Source: Amphimedon queenslandica (taxonomy: Eukaryota; Porifera; Demospongiae; Haplosclerida; Niphatidae). From it: a stretch of 28,207 nt of DNA. Below are positions 10,869 to 21,541 of this stretch, in pieces; position 1 is the first letter of the stretch; every line of letters begins with the position of its first letter. The stretch covers positions 53,113-81,319 of the forward strand of contig NW_003546286.1 of the NCBI RefSeq assembly GCF_000090795.2. Reading direction: 5' to 3'. The notes beneath the pieces are model-generated. The model saw only the letters and a list, made by a program, of their open reading frames with translations, was not told the origin of the DNA and ran no database searches. Made by a program: the position numbers and the translations under genes.

Positions 10869-13800
10869 GGAGAGAGAGTGAAGGAGCAAGGCATTAAAAA
10901 AAACAAGAAAAGGGGCAGCAAGAGACAGAGGCGAGAAGCCAAGAGCAAAGTGTATAATCCATTTATATTCCATGTATCACAAGCTCGGCACATGCACGCA
11001 TAACTCTATTAGCAACTCCATCCCTTCGATTCGTTAATTAGATCTCATTGTTGCTTGTGACTCGTTATTAGATAAAAATGAGAGACTTCAATGACTCAAA
11101 AGCAAAATAACTAATTGTTTAACTTAATCAAAATATTTCAAAGGTGAGAAAGGGAGAGAAAGCTAGAAAAAACAATACCCAATATATCCTACACCATAAT
11201 ATCGTACTTGGCTGGCTTTCCAAATCCAAATAATTGAAATAGGATTGGCTGCCATGGATACAAGGCAAACACAATCCCTTTTAAGACTCTCCAGCGTGAC
11301 ACAAGTCAACAAGATATGGACACAAACACAACACAATCAACACAAACAAACATATACACACATGCAAATTCTTCTAACAAGCATGCATGTACATGCACAA
11401 TGATAATTTTGCCGACTGTATTTATAATAAGCTTTAGTATTTATCTTTTTTTTAGTATTTATCTGCTAAATGTGCATGGAAGTAAATAAATAAAAATTAA
11501 ATAAATCTTGCTCATTTTGGTAAAATCTAATCCACACACATTAGCTGTAGGAAGACACAAAGACTAGACGCATGACAAAACAGCATTCATGTACACCATG
11601 TACACTGTACATGGACACGCAGCTCAAAATAATGTACACTCTGACATGTAGACTACTCATTCCATCTTTAATGATTAGTTAGGCCAATCCATTACTGAGA
11701 AAAGAAGAAAACAAAAAATCATACAATCAGCAGAAATGACTAAAAGTACATCTGGAGATGCAACATTGTGATATACAGGTATGCAACTGTACAAGAGGAA
11801 GAGTGATCCTGATTGATAAGATTAGTACATTATAGGCAATGGAATATAACATAATTATGATATACCGAGACACTGTCACATGTATTAGGGTGAGACTATA
11901 CAAGTAATATACATGCATGCACTTTGCAGTACAGGAAGGATGATTGATAAGATTTATGCGATGGAATATAACACATGATTATACTGAAGCACTGTCACAT
12001 GCACTGTATGTATTAACAGAATCATATTACATGTAATGGAGTACAAGCAAAGGGAAATAGAGTTCAGTATTATAACGCAATTATAATTATAATTATGTTC
12101 ACTGTATGTGAATTATCGTCACACTCATACTCTATAGAAATGATGCACACTTGCATAATTGTACAATCCCTATTCATTTCTATTGTTTATTATCCTAAAG
12201 GACCGCTATATTTATTATAATCAAATAGAAGGAGCTCCCAAAAAACACTGTCACTGTATTAAGCCACAATGACGAATGTAACAGTCCCCAATTCCCTCCA
12301 ACTTAATAATAGACACACACAAACCTACACAAACAATGATAACAATCAGAATAATATCATTTTATACTACACTGTACATGTACATCCTTTTGGTCCTTTA
12401 ATTCCTTTCATTATTGGCTATATATGTATAGTGTATATAGCTTCACCTTTCACCAGTTGATGATAAACGTACAAATATCGTGTCAGAGTCTGGTATGACT
12501 CTCTGGACAAACACTTGCTCATCATCTCCTTCACCATAAGGACCTGATGGGGAAGAAACAGAAATCAAAGAATTAGGTGATGCATGTACAGCATGTACGT
12601 GTAAAAGAATGAGAGGGGGTTGATCAATTAGAAAAAAGGAAATGGAGAGAGATGATAAGGTTTAGCGAGAGATAAATAAGTACCCCAAATGGTAGCAGCT
12701 TCTCTTTCCTCTCTCAGTTCAAACTAATTTTAATAAAATTTAACAAACAAATGCCTTAAAAGACACAATCCTGGTATTCCCCACCAAAACAATGATTATA
12801 CCCCCACTCAAATAAAAAAATATTAAAAAGGAAGGAGTGTGTATACACACATGTACATGTACGATGTGTGTGTGTGTTTTCCTTACCAATAGAGTTTACT
12901 GGGTAGTAGAGCGAGTGAGCTCCTTCAAGTGAGAGTACTTTAAACGAGGCAATAGGAGTTGAGCCAGGTTGAGTTGATATGCGTCCTCTGAACCTAGTGA
13001 TCGTCCATGACCTGATGTGATTCTCAGCACAAACTAGACAGAGAGAGAGGGAGAGAGAGAGAGGGAGGGAGGTTGAGAGGGGGGAGGGAGGGAGGGAGAG
13101 GGAATAATAAGTTAATAACATTTTGTAGTTGAAAATTAGAATAAATTGTGAATTGCAAGACCCAAATAAGCAAATAAACAAGAGCTAAACACAAATGGAC
13201 ACGTAAAAGTGAAACAAATAAGGAAAACTCAAAAACATTACAAGTGAATGATCAATTACATCTCCACAGCACACACAGTATATAGTGACAAGCCTTATGA
13301 GCCACTCGCGTGACATACAGTATTAGACTAATGGAGCCATAACCCAATAATAACGACTAAACAATCTTTGCAATGCACGTCTGCATGGATAGATATGTCA
13401 ATCAATAATTAAATAGTCAGACATATAGTAATGCTACACACTAAATGTTGGCTAATCCAGAAAAGGCATTGAGCTCAGACATTGTAGCTATTGGAAGGTT
13501 GCGCATACAGACACAGGTGGATGTACACTGTACTTGTATAGCAAGGGATAAAGGACAGTAATTGGATTGCTAGACATACACAAAATGAAGGTTACATAAT
13601 AGACAAACATGAGGGGAGGCCATTAGGGATATTGGTCTCTGGAATGGGATAATCGAATCTGCATGACATACCAATTATTAGGTAACACTTTATTAATGAA
13701 TTAAAGGGAAAACAGATGACAAACACAAGAGCCTTTATTTTATAATAGTCCCTTATTTATCATCCCCCTCCCTCCCTCCCCCTCTCACTCTCTCTCTATT

Positions 13801-13907
13801 TTGTCAACTTTTAATTATTTCTCCTCTTCTCTCCCTCCCTCCTCTCTTTCTCTCTCCCTCCCTCTACCTCTCTCTCTCCCTCTCCCTCTCTCTCCCTCTC
13901 TCTCTCA

Positions 13908-13941
<34 letters not shown>

Positions 13942-16900
13942 NNNNNNNNNNCCTCTCTCTCTCACTCTCTCTCTCCTCTCTCTCTCCCTCTCTCTCTCTC
14001 CCTCTCTCTCTCACTTACCAGATACAAGATGCTTCTCTCCTAGTACAACTTTAGACACTGGATTACTGTGAACGTTATAACTTTGAAACAATTGTGGGGT
14101 GTGACCGATGTTCTCAGGATGACGTACTATCACTCTCACGCCTCCTCTATCAGTCCCATAAGCTACTTCCATCCACGTCTGACCAGCATCTGGGAACACA
14201 CAGAGAGTAAAAGATGGTAATAGCAACATACATGTAGCAATAGTTTCAATGAAAAAGAAATATTATATTTTCAATTGTGATTACAAAGGATTTTAGTATA
14301 GAGCTAAAAGACCCTGTACTATTATAGTACAGGGTTGTTGGCCAAATTTTGCCAAAAATGACTAGGAGAAAATTCTCCATTTTTATGATGTTTTCTGATG
14401 CATATACATGTACTTATGTTGTGTAGAAAGTTTGAGCTGATTACGATCAAAATTGGATTTTTAACGAATTTTTAAAGTTGCTCCAAAATCAGGCCAAAAT
14501 CCCTGTACTATATATAGTATAGGGTCGTTGGCCAAATTTCATCAAAAATGACTAGGAGAGAATTCTCCATTTTTATAATGTTTTCTAATGCAAGTACATG
14601 TACTTATGTTGTGTAGAAAGTTTGAGCTGATTACAATCAAAATTGGTTTTTTACGAATTTTTAAAGTTGCTCCAAAATCAGGCCAAAATCCCTGTACTAT
14701 AGTACAGGGTCGTTGGCCAAATTTCATCAAAAATGACTAGGAGAGAATTCTCCATTTTTATAATGTTTTCTGATGCAAGTACATGTACTTATTTTGTGTA
14801 GAAAGTTTGAGCTGATTACGATCAAAATTGGATTTTTAACGAATTTTTAAAGTTGCTCCAAAATCAGGCCAAAATCCCTGTACTATATATAGTACAGGGT
14901 CGTTGGCCAAATTTCATCAAAAATGACTAGGAGAGAATTCTCCATTTTTATAATGTTTTCTAATGCAAGTACATGTACTTATTTTGTGTAGAAAGTTTGA
15001 GCTGATTACGATCAAAATTGGATTTTTAACGAATTTTTAAAGTTGCTCCAAAATCAGGCCAAAATCCCTGTACTATATATAGTACAGGGTCGTTGGCCAA
15101 ATTTCATCAAAAATGACTAGGAGAGAATTCTCCATTTTTATAATGTTTTCTAATGCAAGTACATGTACTTATGTTGTGTAGAAAGTTTGAGCTGATTACA
15201 ATCAAAATTGGTTTTTTACGAATTTTTAAAGTTGCTCCAAAATCAGGCCAAAATCCCTGTACTATAGTACAGGGTCGTTGGCCAAATTTCATCAAAAATG
15301 ACTAGGAGAGAATTCTCCATTTTTATAATGTTTTCTGATGCAAGTACATGTACTTATGTTGTGTAGAAAGTTTGAGCTGATTACGATCAAAATTGGATTT
15401 TTAATGAATTTTTAAAGTTGCTCCAAAATCAGGTCAAAATCCCTGTACTATAGTACAGGGTCGTTGGCCAAATTTCACCAAAAATGACTAGGAGAGAATT
15501 CTCCATTTTAATAATGTTTTCTGATGCATATACATGTACTTATGTTGTGTAGAACGTTTGAGCTGATTCCGATCAAAATTGGATTTTTTATGAATTTTTA
15601 AAGTTACTCAAAACCCATGTATAATGTACTGTATTGTAGTGCTTGTCAGCTCATGAAGCTCATGCTGTTTAGCTCACTTAGCATGCTTTGTGGGAAACCC
15701 TGCTCACTACAAAATCTGAAGGACAATTGGACATTAAATAAGAGTTATTTTTGAGCTATGGTTGTCTAAAATACATGAGCCACAGAACAATAGTACTCAC
15801 AGCAGTTTGGTGGCATGAATATACTCAGGGCCGTCACTTCTTCTTTAAAAGGATCCTGAAACAACTCCGTCACAAGGAGATCATTGTCTTTCATCCTAAC
15901 AGGAAACTTTTCCATATCTAAGGAAGAAAGGAAGAAAAATAAAATAAAATAAAACACACAAAATATAATAATGATGAATGTATATGGTTTCAAATTTTTT
16001 CAGCACGGATCACTTACCAATATAATAAATGCTTCCGTTGCTACAACCGAGAATGAGATACGAGCCAGCTGTATCGTAACTCCTTATCTGTGACAGCTCC
16101 TGTATCTGTGGATGAATAAAACAGCAAAAGAAATAAATCACATGATCCCATCCCTGATGATGGGCACTACTGGTGCCATCGCTTACCTGCCAGTGTCTTT
16201 GGACCGACTGCCATACTGCAACTTTACCAGTGTTGCTAATGGCAACCAGCTGGTTGTTGATAAAGAACAATCCATCAATAGGAATCTTCATATCAAATGT
16301 AGCTAATGAGAGAGAGAGAGAGAGAGAGGGAGAGGGTGAAAATACTTGAGTAAATGATACATTTTCTATTAACAATTTATAAATTTTCTAGTACATACAT
16401 GTACATGTACATGTAGTTTACTTACCTAGCAGTCTTGGCTGAGGGCTGATGCTCCATATTTTAATTTCATTACCTTTCATGTAATAGAAAGAGAGAATCA
16501 AAAACAGTAGATACAAATAATGCACATGATTACCTAGTACCACGGCTAATATTTTATCTCCCAGGGAAGTAGCAGTGACTCTAGCATTGAGTGCAATGCA
16601 CTGTGGTCTTCTCTCAAGTGGAGGCGTTGTGTGTATAAGCTCCCAACCTTTGGACTCTCTAGCACTAAAATAAATAAAAATGTGTTGTTTGTGAGAGCTA
16701 GGCTATATCAAGAGTAGACAATAATTAAAGGAGAGTGTCCTACTATGCACTATGACCCCTGCATCATCACCGCGTAGATATGGAAAGTCACATTTTGGTT
16801 ATTTCCATATTTCATTTGAGTAATTTTGAAAATTACTAACAATAACTACTCAAAAATAATAAGTACTCCAGAAATAACCGGAATGTGACTTTCTATTTCT

Positions 16901-17294
16901 ATGCGATGATGAAGCAGACCATATAGCTGGTAGGACACTCTCTTCTAATCATTATCTACTCTTGGCTACACGTATAGCGTAGGTTAATCATCAACAATAA
17001 TTACGTGTAGGTTCCATCAATAAGGTCTAGGTGCATGACAAAATAATGTATGACACATTAAAATTACCCAATTAGAAGGTAGTATAGGGCAAACTCAGTA
17101 ACCCACCCTTGCTTGTTGATTATTATTTATCAGTTGAGATCATTTTTACAATAAAATTTGAGCCAAGTTTGTTTGTATATGTAGTACATACCTAAGCACA
17201 CACACACAGTGATTGTAAGCAACTGCAATGCAATTACTGTGACCGACTATCTGTATAACCTGTCTCTGTAGCTCTGTTGTGTGTGTGAGAGAGA

Positions 17295-17333
<39 letters not shown>

Positions 17334-18166
17334 AATAAACAAAATGTGGATAATTTCTTTTGTACATTGTACCTGGTTTTAGTAGAGCTGTTACTTGAGC
17401 CTGCTGGGTTTCTAGGGATAGTTCGTCAAAAACTATTTAAAAATTATAATAAAATAAAAGAGAGAAAGAAGAGGAGAAAGAATAAAAGAGAGAGGAGAGA
17501 ACAAGCTGTCTTTACCAGGCGGATTTAACTGTGCATAGAATAATATAGAGCCACAGGATGACTTCTCTAATTCCTCGCAAACAGCTAATCTCTTCACTAA
17601 AACAATACAACAGTAACTTATGTACATGTGATATTATCTGGCATGAATATGCTGGTCTATCATTATTGTCTCAATACATACCAAGTGGATGTACGCCATA
17701 GAACTCAGCTTCATGTCTCAAAGAAGACACATTAACATTTCTAATATAAAGAAAGTAATTATTACCATTCATGCATGTAGACTCACTTCAAGTCAACGTC
17801 ACGAGTTCTCAAAAAATTCAAGACAATTCTGAATAGGCTAGGATCACGATCAATAAATATCTACAATAATAATTACATTGGCCACGCCCCTCATGAATAA
17901 ATAATTTGAAGACTTACAGCTCCTGTTTCATCCTTCACTGAAGGTATCCTACCACTTATTAGACTATAATAAATTAATAATAATAATAATAATACTACAC
18001 AGGCCAAACCTGGAGAAAAATGAATCAGGTATCCATGTCAGCGTCTGGCGAGAGGTTGAGAACCTACATGGGGTAGATATCCATCCAATAACTCATACTG
18101 TGCCTTTATTTGTTACCTTTTACCACCTACATTAAGTGTAATGATGTCTCCACTGGCAGTCGCCAT
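8598..18166 (-). CDS. KCTD3: KCTD3/SHKBP1 homolog: BTB (T1) domain plus WD repeats (765 aa, 19 exons)
   Basis: Exons: 18166-18117, 18063-18010, 17963-17918, 17860-17787, 17740-17682, 17596-17516, 17432-17373, 17273-17192, 16664-16534, 16473-16426, 16302-16187, 16105-16018, 15917-15801, 14189-14019, 13033-12887, 12543-12447, 10803-10671, 9593-9545, 9292-8598. All phases close. Residues 9-105 are a BTB/T1 domain ([46 protein letters not shown]). WD-type repeats run about 150-530 ([75 protein letters not shown]). A Ser-rich tail starts with the conserved [16 protein letters not shown]3 is reported to modulate HCN channels and SHKBP1 to compete in CIN85/EGFR trafficking; which function applies here is unknown. 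Length fits (human about 700-815 aa). The first eight exons are packed into 1 kb, while five introns nearer the 3' end are 0.3-1.6 kb and full of repeats. An Asn-rich run in the last exon is a translated AAT microsatellite. Confidence 0.93.
9594..10670. other. KCTD3 intron 17 (1,077 nt)
   Basis: No gene seen. It holds an AAT run (10507-10527) and a dense cluster of the palindrome TACATGTA/ACATGT between about 10430 and 10660, which makes the region strongly self-complementary. Apparent ORFs here are microsatellite translations. Confidence 0.6.
10809..10878 (+). repeat. GA microsatellite acting as polypyrimidine tract of KCTD3 exon 17
   Basis: On the transcript strand this is (CT)n running directly into CCTCCAG at the 3' splice site (exon starts 10803). 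Confidence 0.8.
10879..12446. other. KCTD3 intron 16 interior, no gene seen
   Basis: This AT-rich sequence has no supported ORF. It includes a 14-bp tandem repeat (TTTAGTATTTATCT, about 11434-11465), an inverted repeat CCATGTAC/GTACATGG (about 11597-11615), scattered ACATGT motifs, and a diverged duplication at 11785-12015 listed separately. Confidence 0.55.
11785..12015 (+). repeat. Diverged tandem duplication in KCTD3 intron 16
   Basis: Two copies, about 11785-11890 and 11925-12015, share the order GATTGATAAGATT, ATGGAATATAACA, GATTAT/TTATGATAT and CACTGTCACATG. They are roughly 145 bp apart and differ by several small indels. Confidence 0.55.
13038..13100 (+). repeat. GA-rich tract acting as polypyrimidine tract of KCTD3 exon 15
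   Basis: On the transcript strand this is a CT/CCT-rich run ending CTGTCTAG at the 3' splice site (exon starts 13033). It is the downstream end of intron 14, whose upstream end is GA-rich. Confidence 0.75.
13765..14012 (+). repeat. CT-rich low-complexity tract with assembly gap
   Basis: CT/CCT repeats cover almost 250 bp, directly downstream of the donor of KCTD3 exon 14 (GA-rich on the transcript). Ten Ns at 13942-13951 interrupt it, so the true length is unknown. Confidence 0.9.
13942..13951. other. Assembly gap (10 N)
   Basis: Ten ambiguous bases inside the CT tract. The flanking sequence on both sides (CTCTCTCTCACTCTCTCTCT) is repeated, as expected when reads cannot be bridged. Confidence 0.97.
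14310..15610. repeat. Seven-unit ~190-bp tandem array in KCTD3 intron 13
   Basis: The landmark GGCCAAATTT starts at 14340, 14530, 14715, 14905, 15095, 15280 and 15466, giving periods of 190, 185, 190, 190, 185 and 186 bp. Each junction is a palindrome, CCTGTACTATAGTACAGG or the longer form with TATATATA, which explains the length classes. Each unit also has AGTACATGTACT in its middle. Units 2 and 5 are identical by eye, and units 3 and 6 nearly so, giving a 565-bp higher-order period. The right flank (to about 15706) ends TTTGTGGGAAACCCTGC, matching the right terminus of the element at 1613-2052. Identical 62-aa ORFs in two units are by-products. Confidence 0.9.
16307..16334 (+). repeat. GA microsatellite acting as polypyrimidine tract of KCTD3 exon 11
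   Basis: On the transcript strand this is (CT)n followed by CATTAG at the 3' splice site (exon starts 16302). Confidence 0.8.
16709..16964. mobile_element. Foldback/MITE-like element in KCTD3 intron 8
   Basis: Long imperfect terminal inverted repeats of about 100-115 bp start CAAGAGTAGA at the left and end TCTACTCTTG at the right. Inside both arms are GAGAGTGTCCTAC, GCATCATC and GAAAGTCACATT...GGTTATTTC. The arms meet around the AT-rich centre near 16840. No ORF. It accounts for half of the 527-nt intron. Confidence 0.7.
17287..17335 (+). repeat. GA microsatellite acting as polypyrimidine tract of KCTD3 exon 8
   Basis: On the transcript strand this is (CT)n leading into CACACACAACAG at the 3' splice site (exon starts 17273). 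Confidence 0.75.
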
Positions 18167-18418
18167 TTTAAGCTCATTCACAAGTTAGACCTGCCCTGTT
18201 GAGTAGGTGCACTTTTATTAGAAATTTAGAATACAATTTGTTCTATTTTTAGCAACGTGCAAATTGCAGCATCACGTTGTGTCTATTTTAGTATTTTTAG
18301 ACTATCAAATTATAAATAGATTCTGCTGACAGGCAACAAACATGTACAATAATAGTAATTAAAAATAACAATAATTAATAATAATGATAATAATAATAAT
18401 AATAATTAATAATAAGTG

Positions 18419-20698
18419 CTACACAGAAGTGTGTTTCGCTTCTTGTAAAGTTGCAGGAGGCAATTCTTCTTCTCCCCCAGCAGAACCTGATTTAGGACTG
18501 TTGAGCTATAATAAATTAGAAGGGATTTTGTTAAATACATTATAGAATGCAATACAAACTACAGAACATGAACAAGAATAATTAATGTACTACAAGTGAA
18601 TGCCATTCAAAAAAATGCAAATTCCTCATAATGAACCAATTATATTTAGGGGAATATTATCATAATCACATTAATGCCATGCATTATAAAGTACAAGACG
18701 TGTACATACTACATGTACATACACTGACTTACTCCTGGATTTGATGGTGTTGGTAATTCTTCCTCTGGAATCCGTCCAGGCCTCGCCCATAACTGTACAA
18801 ACCCGTCCTCAGTAGAGATAAGAATACAGTCTTCCCTAAATACGATATCACTGAGTCTCTCAGACCAGATCTTCTTGCACACGAGTGGCTCGATCACATT
18901 CACTTCGATCATTTTCGGTGCAATGTCGTCGCTTTGACAAGATTCAAAATTATTCACATGGAGGTGTCTTGGGCTGCTGAGGTCGTTGTCCAAACCTCCT
19001 CCTCCTCCGCCTCCTCCAGAATTCACTAAATTCTTGATTTTTTTAGTAGCCGATTTGACGATTGATTTCTTCTTTTTCGATTTTGCTGAGTCGGAGGAGA
19101 GAGACGAAGACTCTGCGCCATCGGGAAAATGTGGTATGCTGTCAGTTGGAGATACTAGCTCCACTTCAACGTTCTCACTGTTGTGTCTCTTCTTCTTTCC
19201 CTTAACCTTGCCCTCCACCTTGCGTCCATGATCAGGGCTCTCAATAGGTAGATGTAGCTGATCTTCATTGGCTGATGAAGGACATTGGGATCCTGATTTC
19301 CTTTTATCGTGTTTCTCACTCTCTCTCCCGTCATTAGCTCCTCCCTCTCCACACTCCCCGGCACTAGCCTGTTTCGATATCACTGTCCGTGTCCTGCTCC
19401 AATTCCCTCTTCTCTGCATTGTTAATGAGTCACTTGTTAATTCCCAAAGACACACGAGTCCATCTTGTCCTACAGACCCAACCCGGTATGACTCACACTC
19501 ATCAAAAAACCGACTGCTCCTACTCCTTAGATCAGAGGACGAGGGCTGAGCCAGCCCTCCCTCCTCTTCCTTTTTCTTTTCGTTGAGTTGGAATGAGTCG
19601 CTTTCCATTGTGTAAGGATCGAAACTGACTCCATTCACATACGAGTGATGTCCTTCTCCTCTGGTCACCACAGCTTTATCATGATACGACCACACACTAA
19701 CGAGATCATCCTCTCCTCCGGTCACAACGTATTTACCGTCAGGGCTCCAACAAACACAGAGAAACCCACCGTAGTAGCTCCTCATTCGTCCGTAGAGCTC
19801 CATGCTGTGAAAATCATATATCCTAAGGAAGCCATCTTGATTAGCGACGGCTATGTGGGTTGTGTCTGGAGAAAAAGCAAAGGCTGTGATGGGCCCATGG
19901 CCCACGCCCCAACGATTGATGACTGGGAATCGGTGCTTAGGCCGACTGATGTATATGGTCGTGTCCTTGAGTTTCTTGTGTACGGAGAAGGTTGGGGGAT
20001 TTGATGACCTGTACTTTTGCTCTGTGTTCCAAGTATAGAGGTTACCGCTCATATGCGATGAGACAAAATGTATTTCACTACCAGGTACCCATCTGACACA
20101 TGTCACATCAGTTGGATCAATTAGACGCTAAAAAAACAGAAATAAATATTATAAAAACTCTTCATTGTTGTTACATACACATTAGGCATAGTTTCTATTT
20201 CGTGATTGTTTTATATTACACCCAAATGGCCAATCCACTACAGCATGTTACACAATGGGAACAACATAATGACACAGACACAATTAGGAAGTGGGACATG
20301 AAATCTAACCCATAGAAGGATAGTGTCACTGTTCTGTCTCTCTCTGTCTCGATCTGTATCTGTCTCTCTCTCTGTCTCTCCCTCTCCCTCTCTCTGTCTC
20401 AATCTGTCTCTGTCTTGATCTGTATCTGTCTCTCTCTCAATCTGTCTCTGTCTTGATCTGTCTCTCTCTTTCTCTTTTTAATATAGTCACTTACATCATT
20501 GTTATAAAGAGCTATTGATGACTTGGTGATTGGATTAATACGCTGCAAAGGCCCTCCATTGAAACCTATTACTAAATCGAGACTGTCAACACTACGTGTT
20601 GCTTGATTAACGTCGTGAGAGAGAGGATAAGAGGCACGATATGAGTGCTTATCAACTGGATTAGTAAGATCTGGTACCTAATATGAATAATGATGATG

Positions 20699-20738
<40 letters not shown>

Positions 20739-21377
20739 AGATATCAAAAATTGGAAGTGAAAGTGATATGATATACACGTATGTGCATAAAAGTAGGGTC
20801 CTTTGAAAATACATGTACATTTTATAAGTTATGCATGTTAAATACCTCGTGATGGAAGCTAATTACTGAATTGCATATAATGTGTACAGAGAATGAGATT
20901 AGGTAAGGAACTAATCCTATTCTGTTCCTTGTAGTGTTCATAATTAGTTGAACATTATCTTAAACTACTAAAACATGTGCACATGTACATGTCGTACACA
21001 ATGTACCCACTGATGAAATTTAGAAACATCAATGATCCTGTTTATTCTATACAAGCAGGCATATTTTATTTATTATGTTATATAAAAAAAACAATGTTTA
21101 CATGTTGACGTACCCTCTCTGTCGCTGAGAACGGATAGCAAAAGAACTCTTTCCCAGAGTTAAAGAGGACCCACTCTGAGAGCCCCTGCATGTCCTTAAC
21201 AGAGACGACACTGACCCTAGTCCGTGATAGCTCTTTGCCAAGTAGTGGCAAGCCCCTGGGTTTGCTGTAGCGATGACTTTTGAGGTTTGTATAGTAGCCC
21301 TCCTTCGTCTTGAACTCTAGCCTGATCTCGGGCTGAGACTGGGACTTTCTCTTGGCACGACTAGCCATAGAGAACAC
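18419..21377 (-). CDS. WDR20: WDR20 homolog, WD-repeat cofactor of USP12/USP46 (642 aa, 4 exons)
   Basis: Exons 21377-21114, 20677-20495, 20127-18733 and 18505-18419 (stop TAG), all joined in phase 0. The start could be ATG 21377 or ATG 21368 (639 aa). Diagnostic stretches shared with vertebrate WDR20 include an N-terminal F.T.EGYY..L....YS, then DLTNPVDK, RLIDPTDVTCVRWVPGSE, an internal blade ending AFSPD...IAVANQDGFLRIYDF, GGFLCVCWSPDGKYVVTGGE, DLVSVWSY, SFDPYT, YRVGSVGQDGLVCLWELT and, near the end, EPLVCKKI.ERL. WDR20 binds USP12 and USP46 to activate them as deubiquitinases. The low-complexity insert between the last two blades (Lys-, Ser- and Gly-rich, with an octaglycine) is longer than in human (about 570 aa total). 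The gene is divergently arranged with HSP90. Confidence 0.95.
20333..20476 (+). repeat. CT/TCTG-rich minisatellite in WDR20 intron 2
   Basis: An irregular repeat of TCTGTCTC, GATCTGTATCTG and CTCAATCTGTCTCTGTCTT blocks. On the transcript strand it is GA/CA-rich and begins 19 nt past the donor of exon 2. Confidence 0.75.
20689..20736 (+). repeat. AAT microsatellite in WDR20 intron 1
   Basis: (GAT)n leading into (AAT)n, about 12 bp upstream of the 3' splice site of exon 2 on the transcript strand. The rest of the 436-nt intron (20678-21113) has no recognisable gene. Confidence 0.85.
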
Positions 21378-21541
21378 TGAGAAACTTTATGAAACCCAAA
21401 GAGGGACCCAAACAACAAGCAAAGTTTTAAAGTAGGCGGGGTCCCATACATAAATTGAGTGGGTGGTAAAGAGGAGGAGTTTGATTGTACACATCACGTG
21501 ATTTACGCGTGACTTTGTTGGCGGCATTTGCCGCGCTGCCA

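Noticed and set aside
10749-11003. 84-aa plus-strand ORF, Arg/Glu repeats
   Set aside because: Translation of the GA microsatellite at the KCTD3 exon 17 acceptor.
11727-11918. 63-aa minus-strand ORF in KCTD3 intron 16
   Set aside because: No homology, low-complexity composition, and it overlaps the diverged duplication.
12451-12460. Alternative donor ACTG|GTGAAA for KCTD3 exon 16
   Set aside because: It would give the wrong phase for exon 17. The donor GAAAG|GTGAAG (exon end 12447) restores the conserved STGERVCEI reading.
14542-15295. Two identical 62-aa ORFs on the minus strand (14542-14730, 15107-15295)
   Set aside because: They are the same frame in identical copies of the 190-bp repeat unit, with no homology and no presence in other units.
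14310-15610. CRISPR-like regular spacing
   Set aside because: The whole 185-190-bp unit is repeated, there are no unique spacers or short direct repeats, and it is inside an animal intron.
19645-20004. 119-aa plus-strand ORF
   Set aside because: It lies antisense to the WD-repeat exon of WDR20, whose frame is conserved; it is a shadow of that codon pattern.
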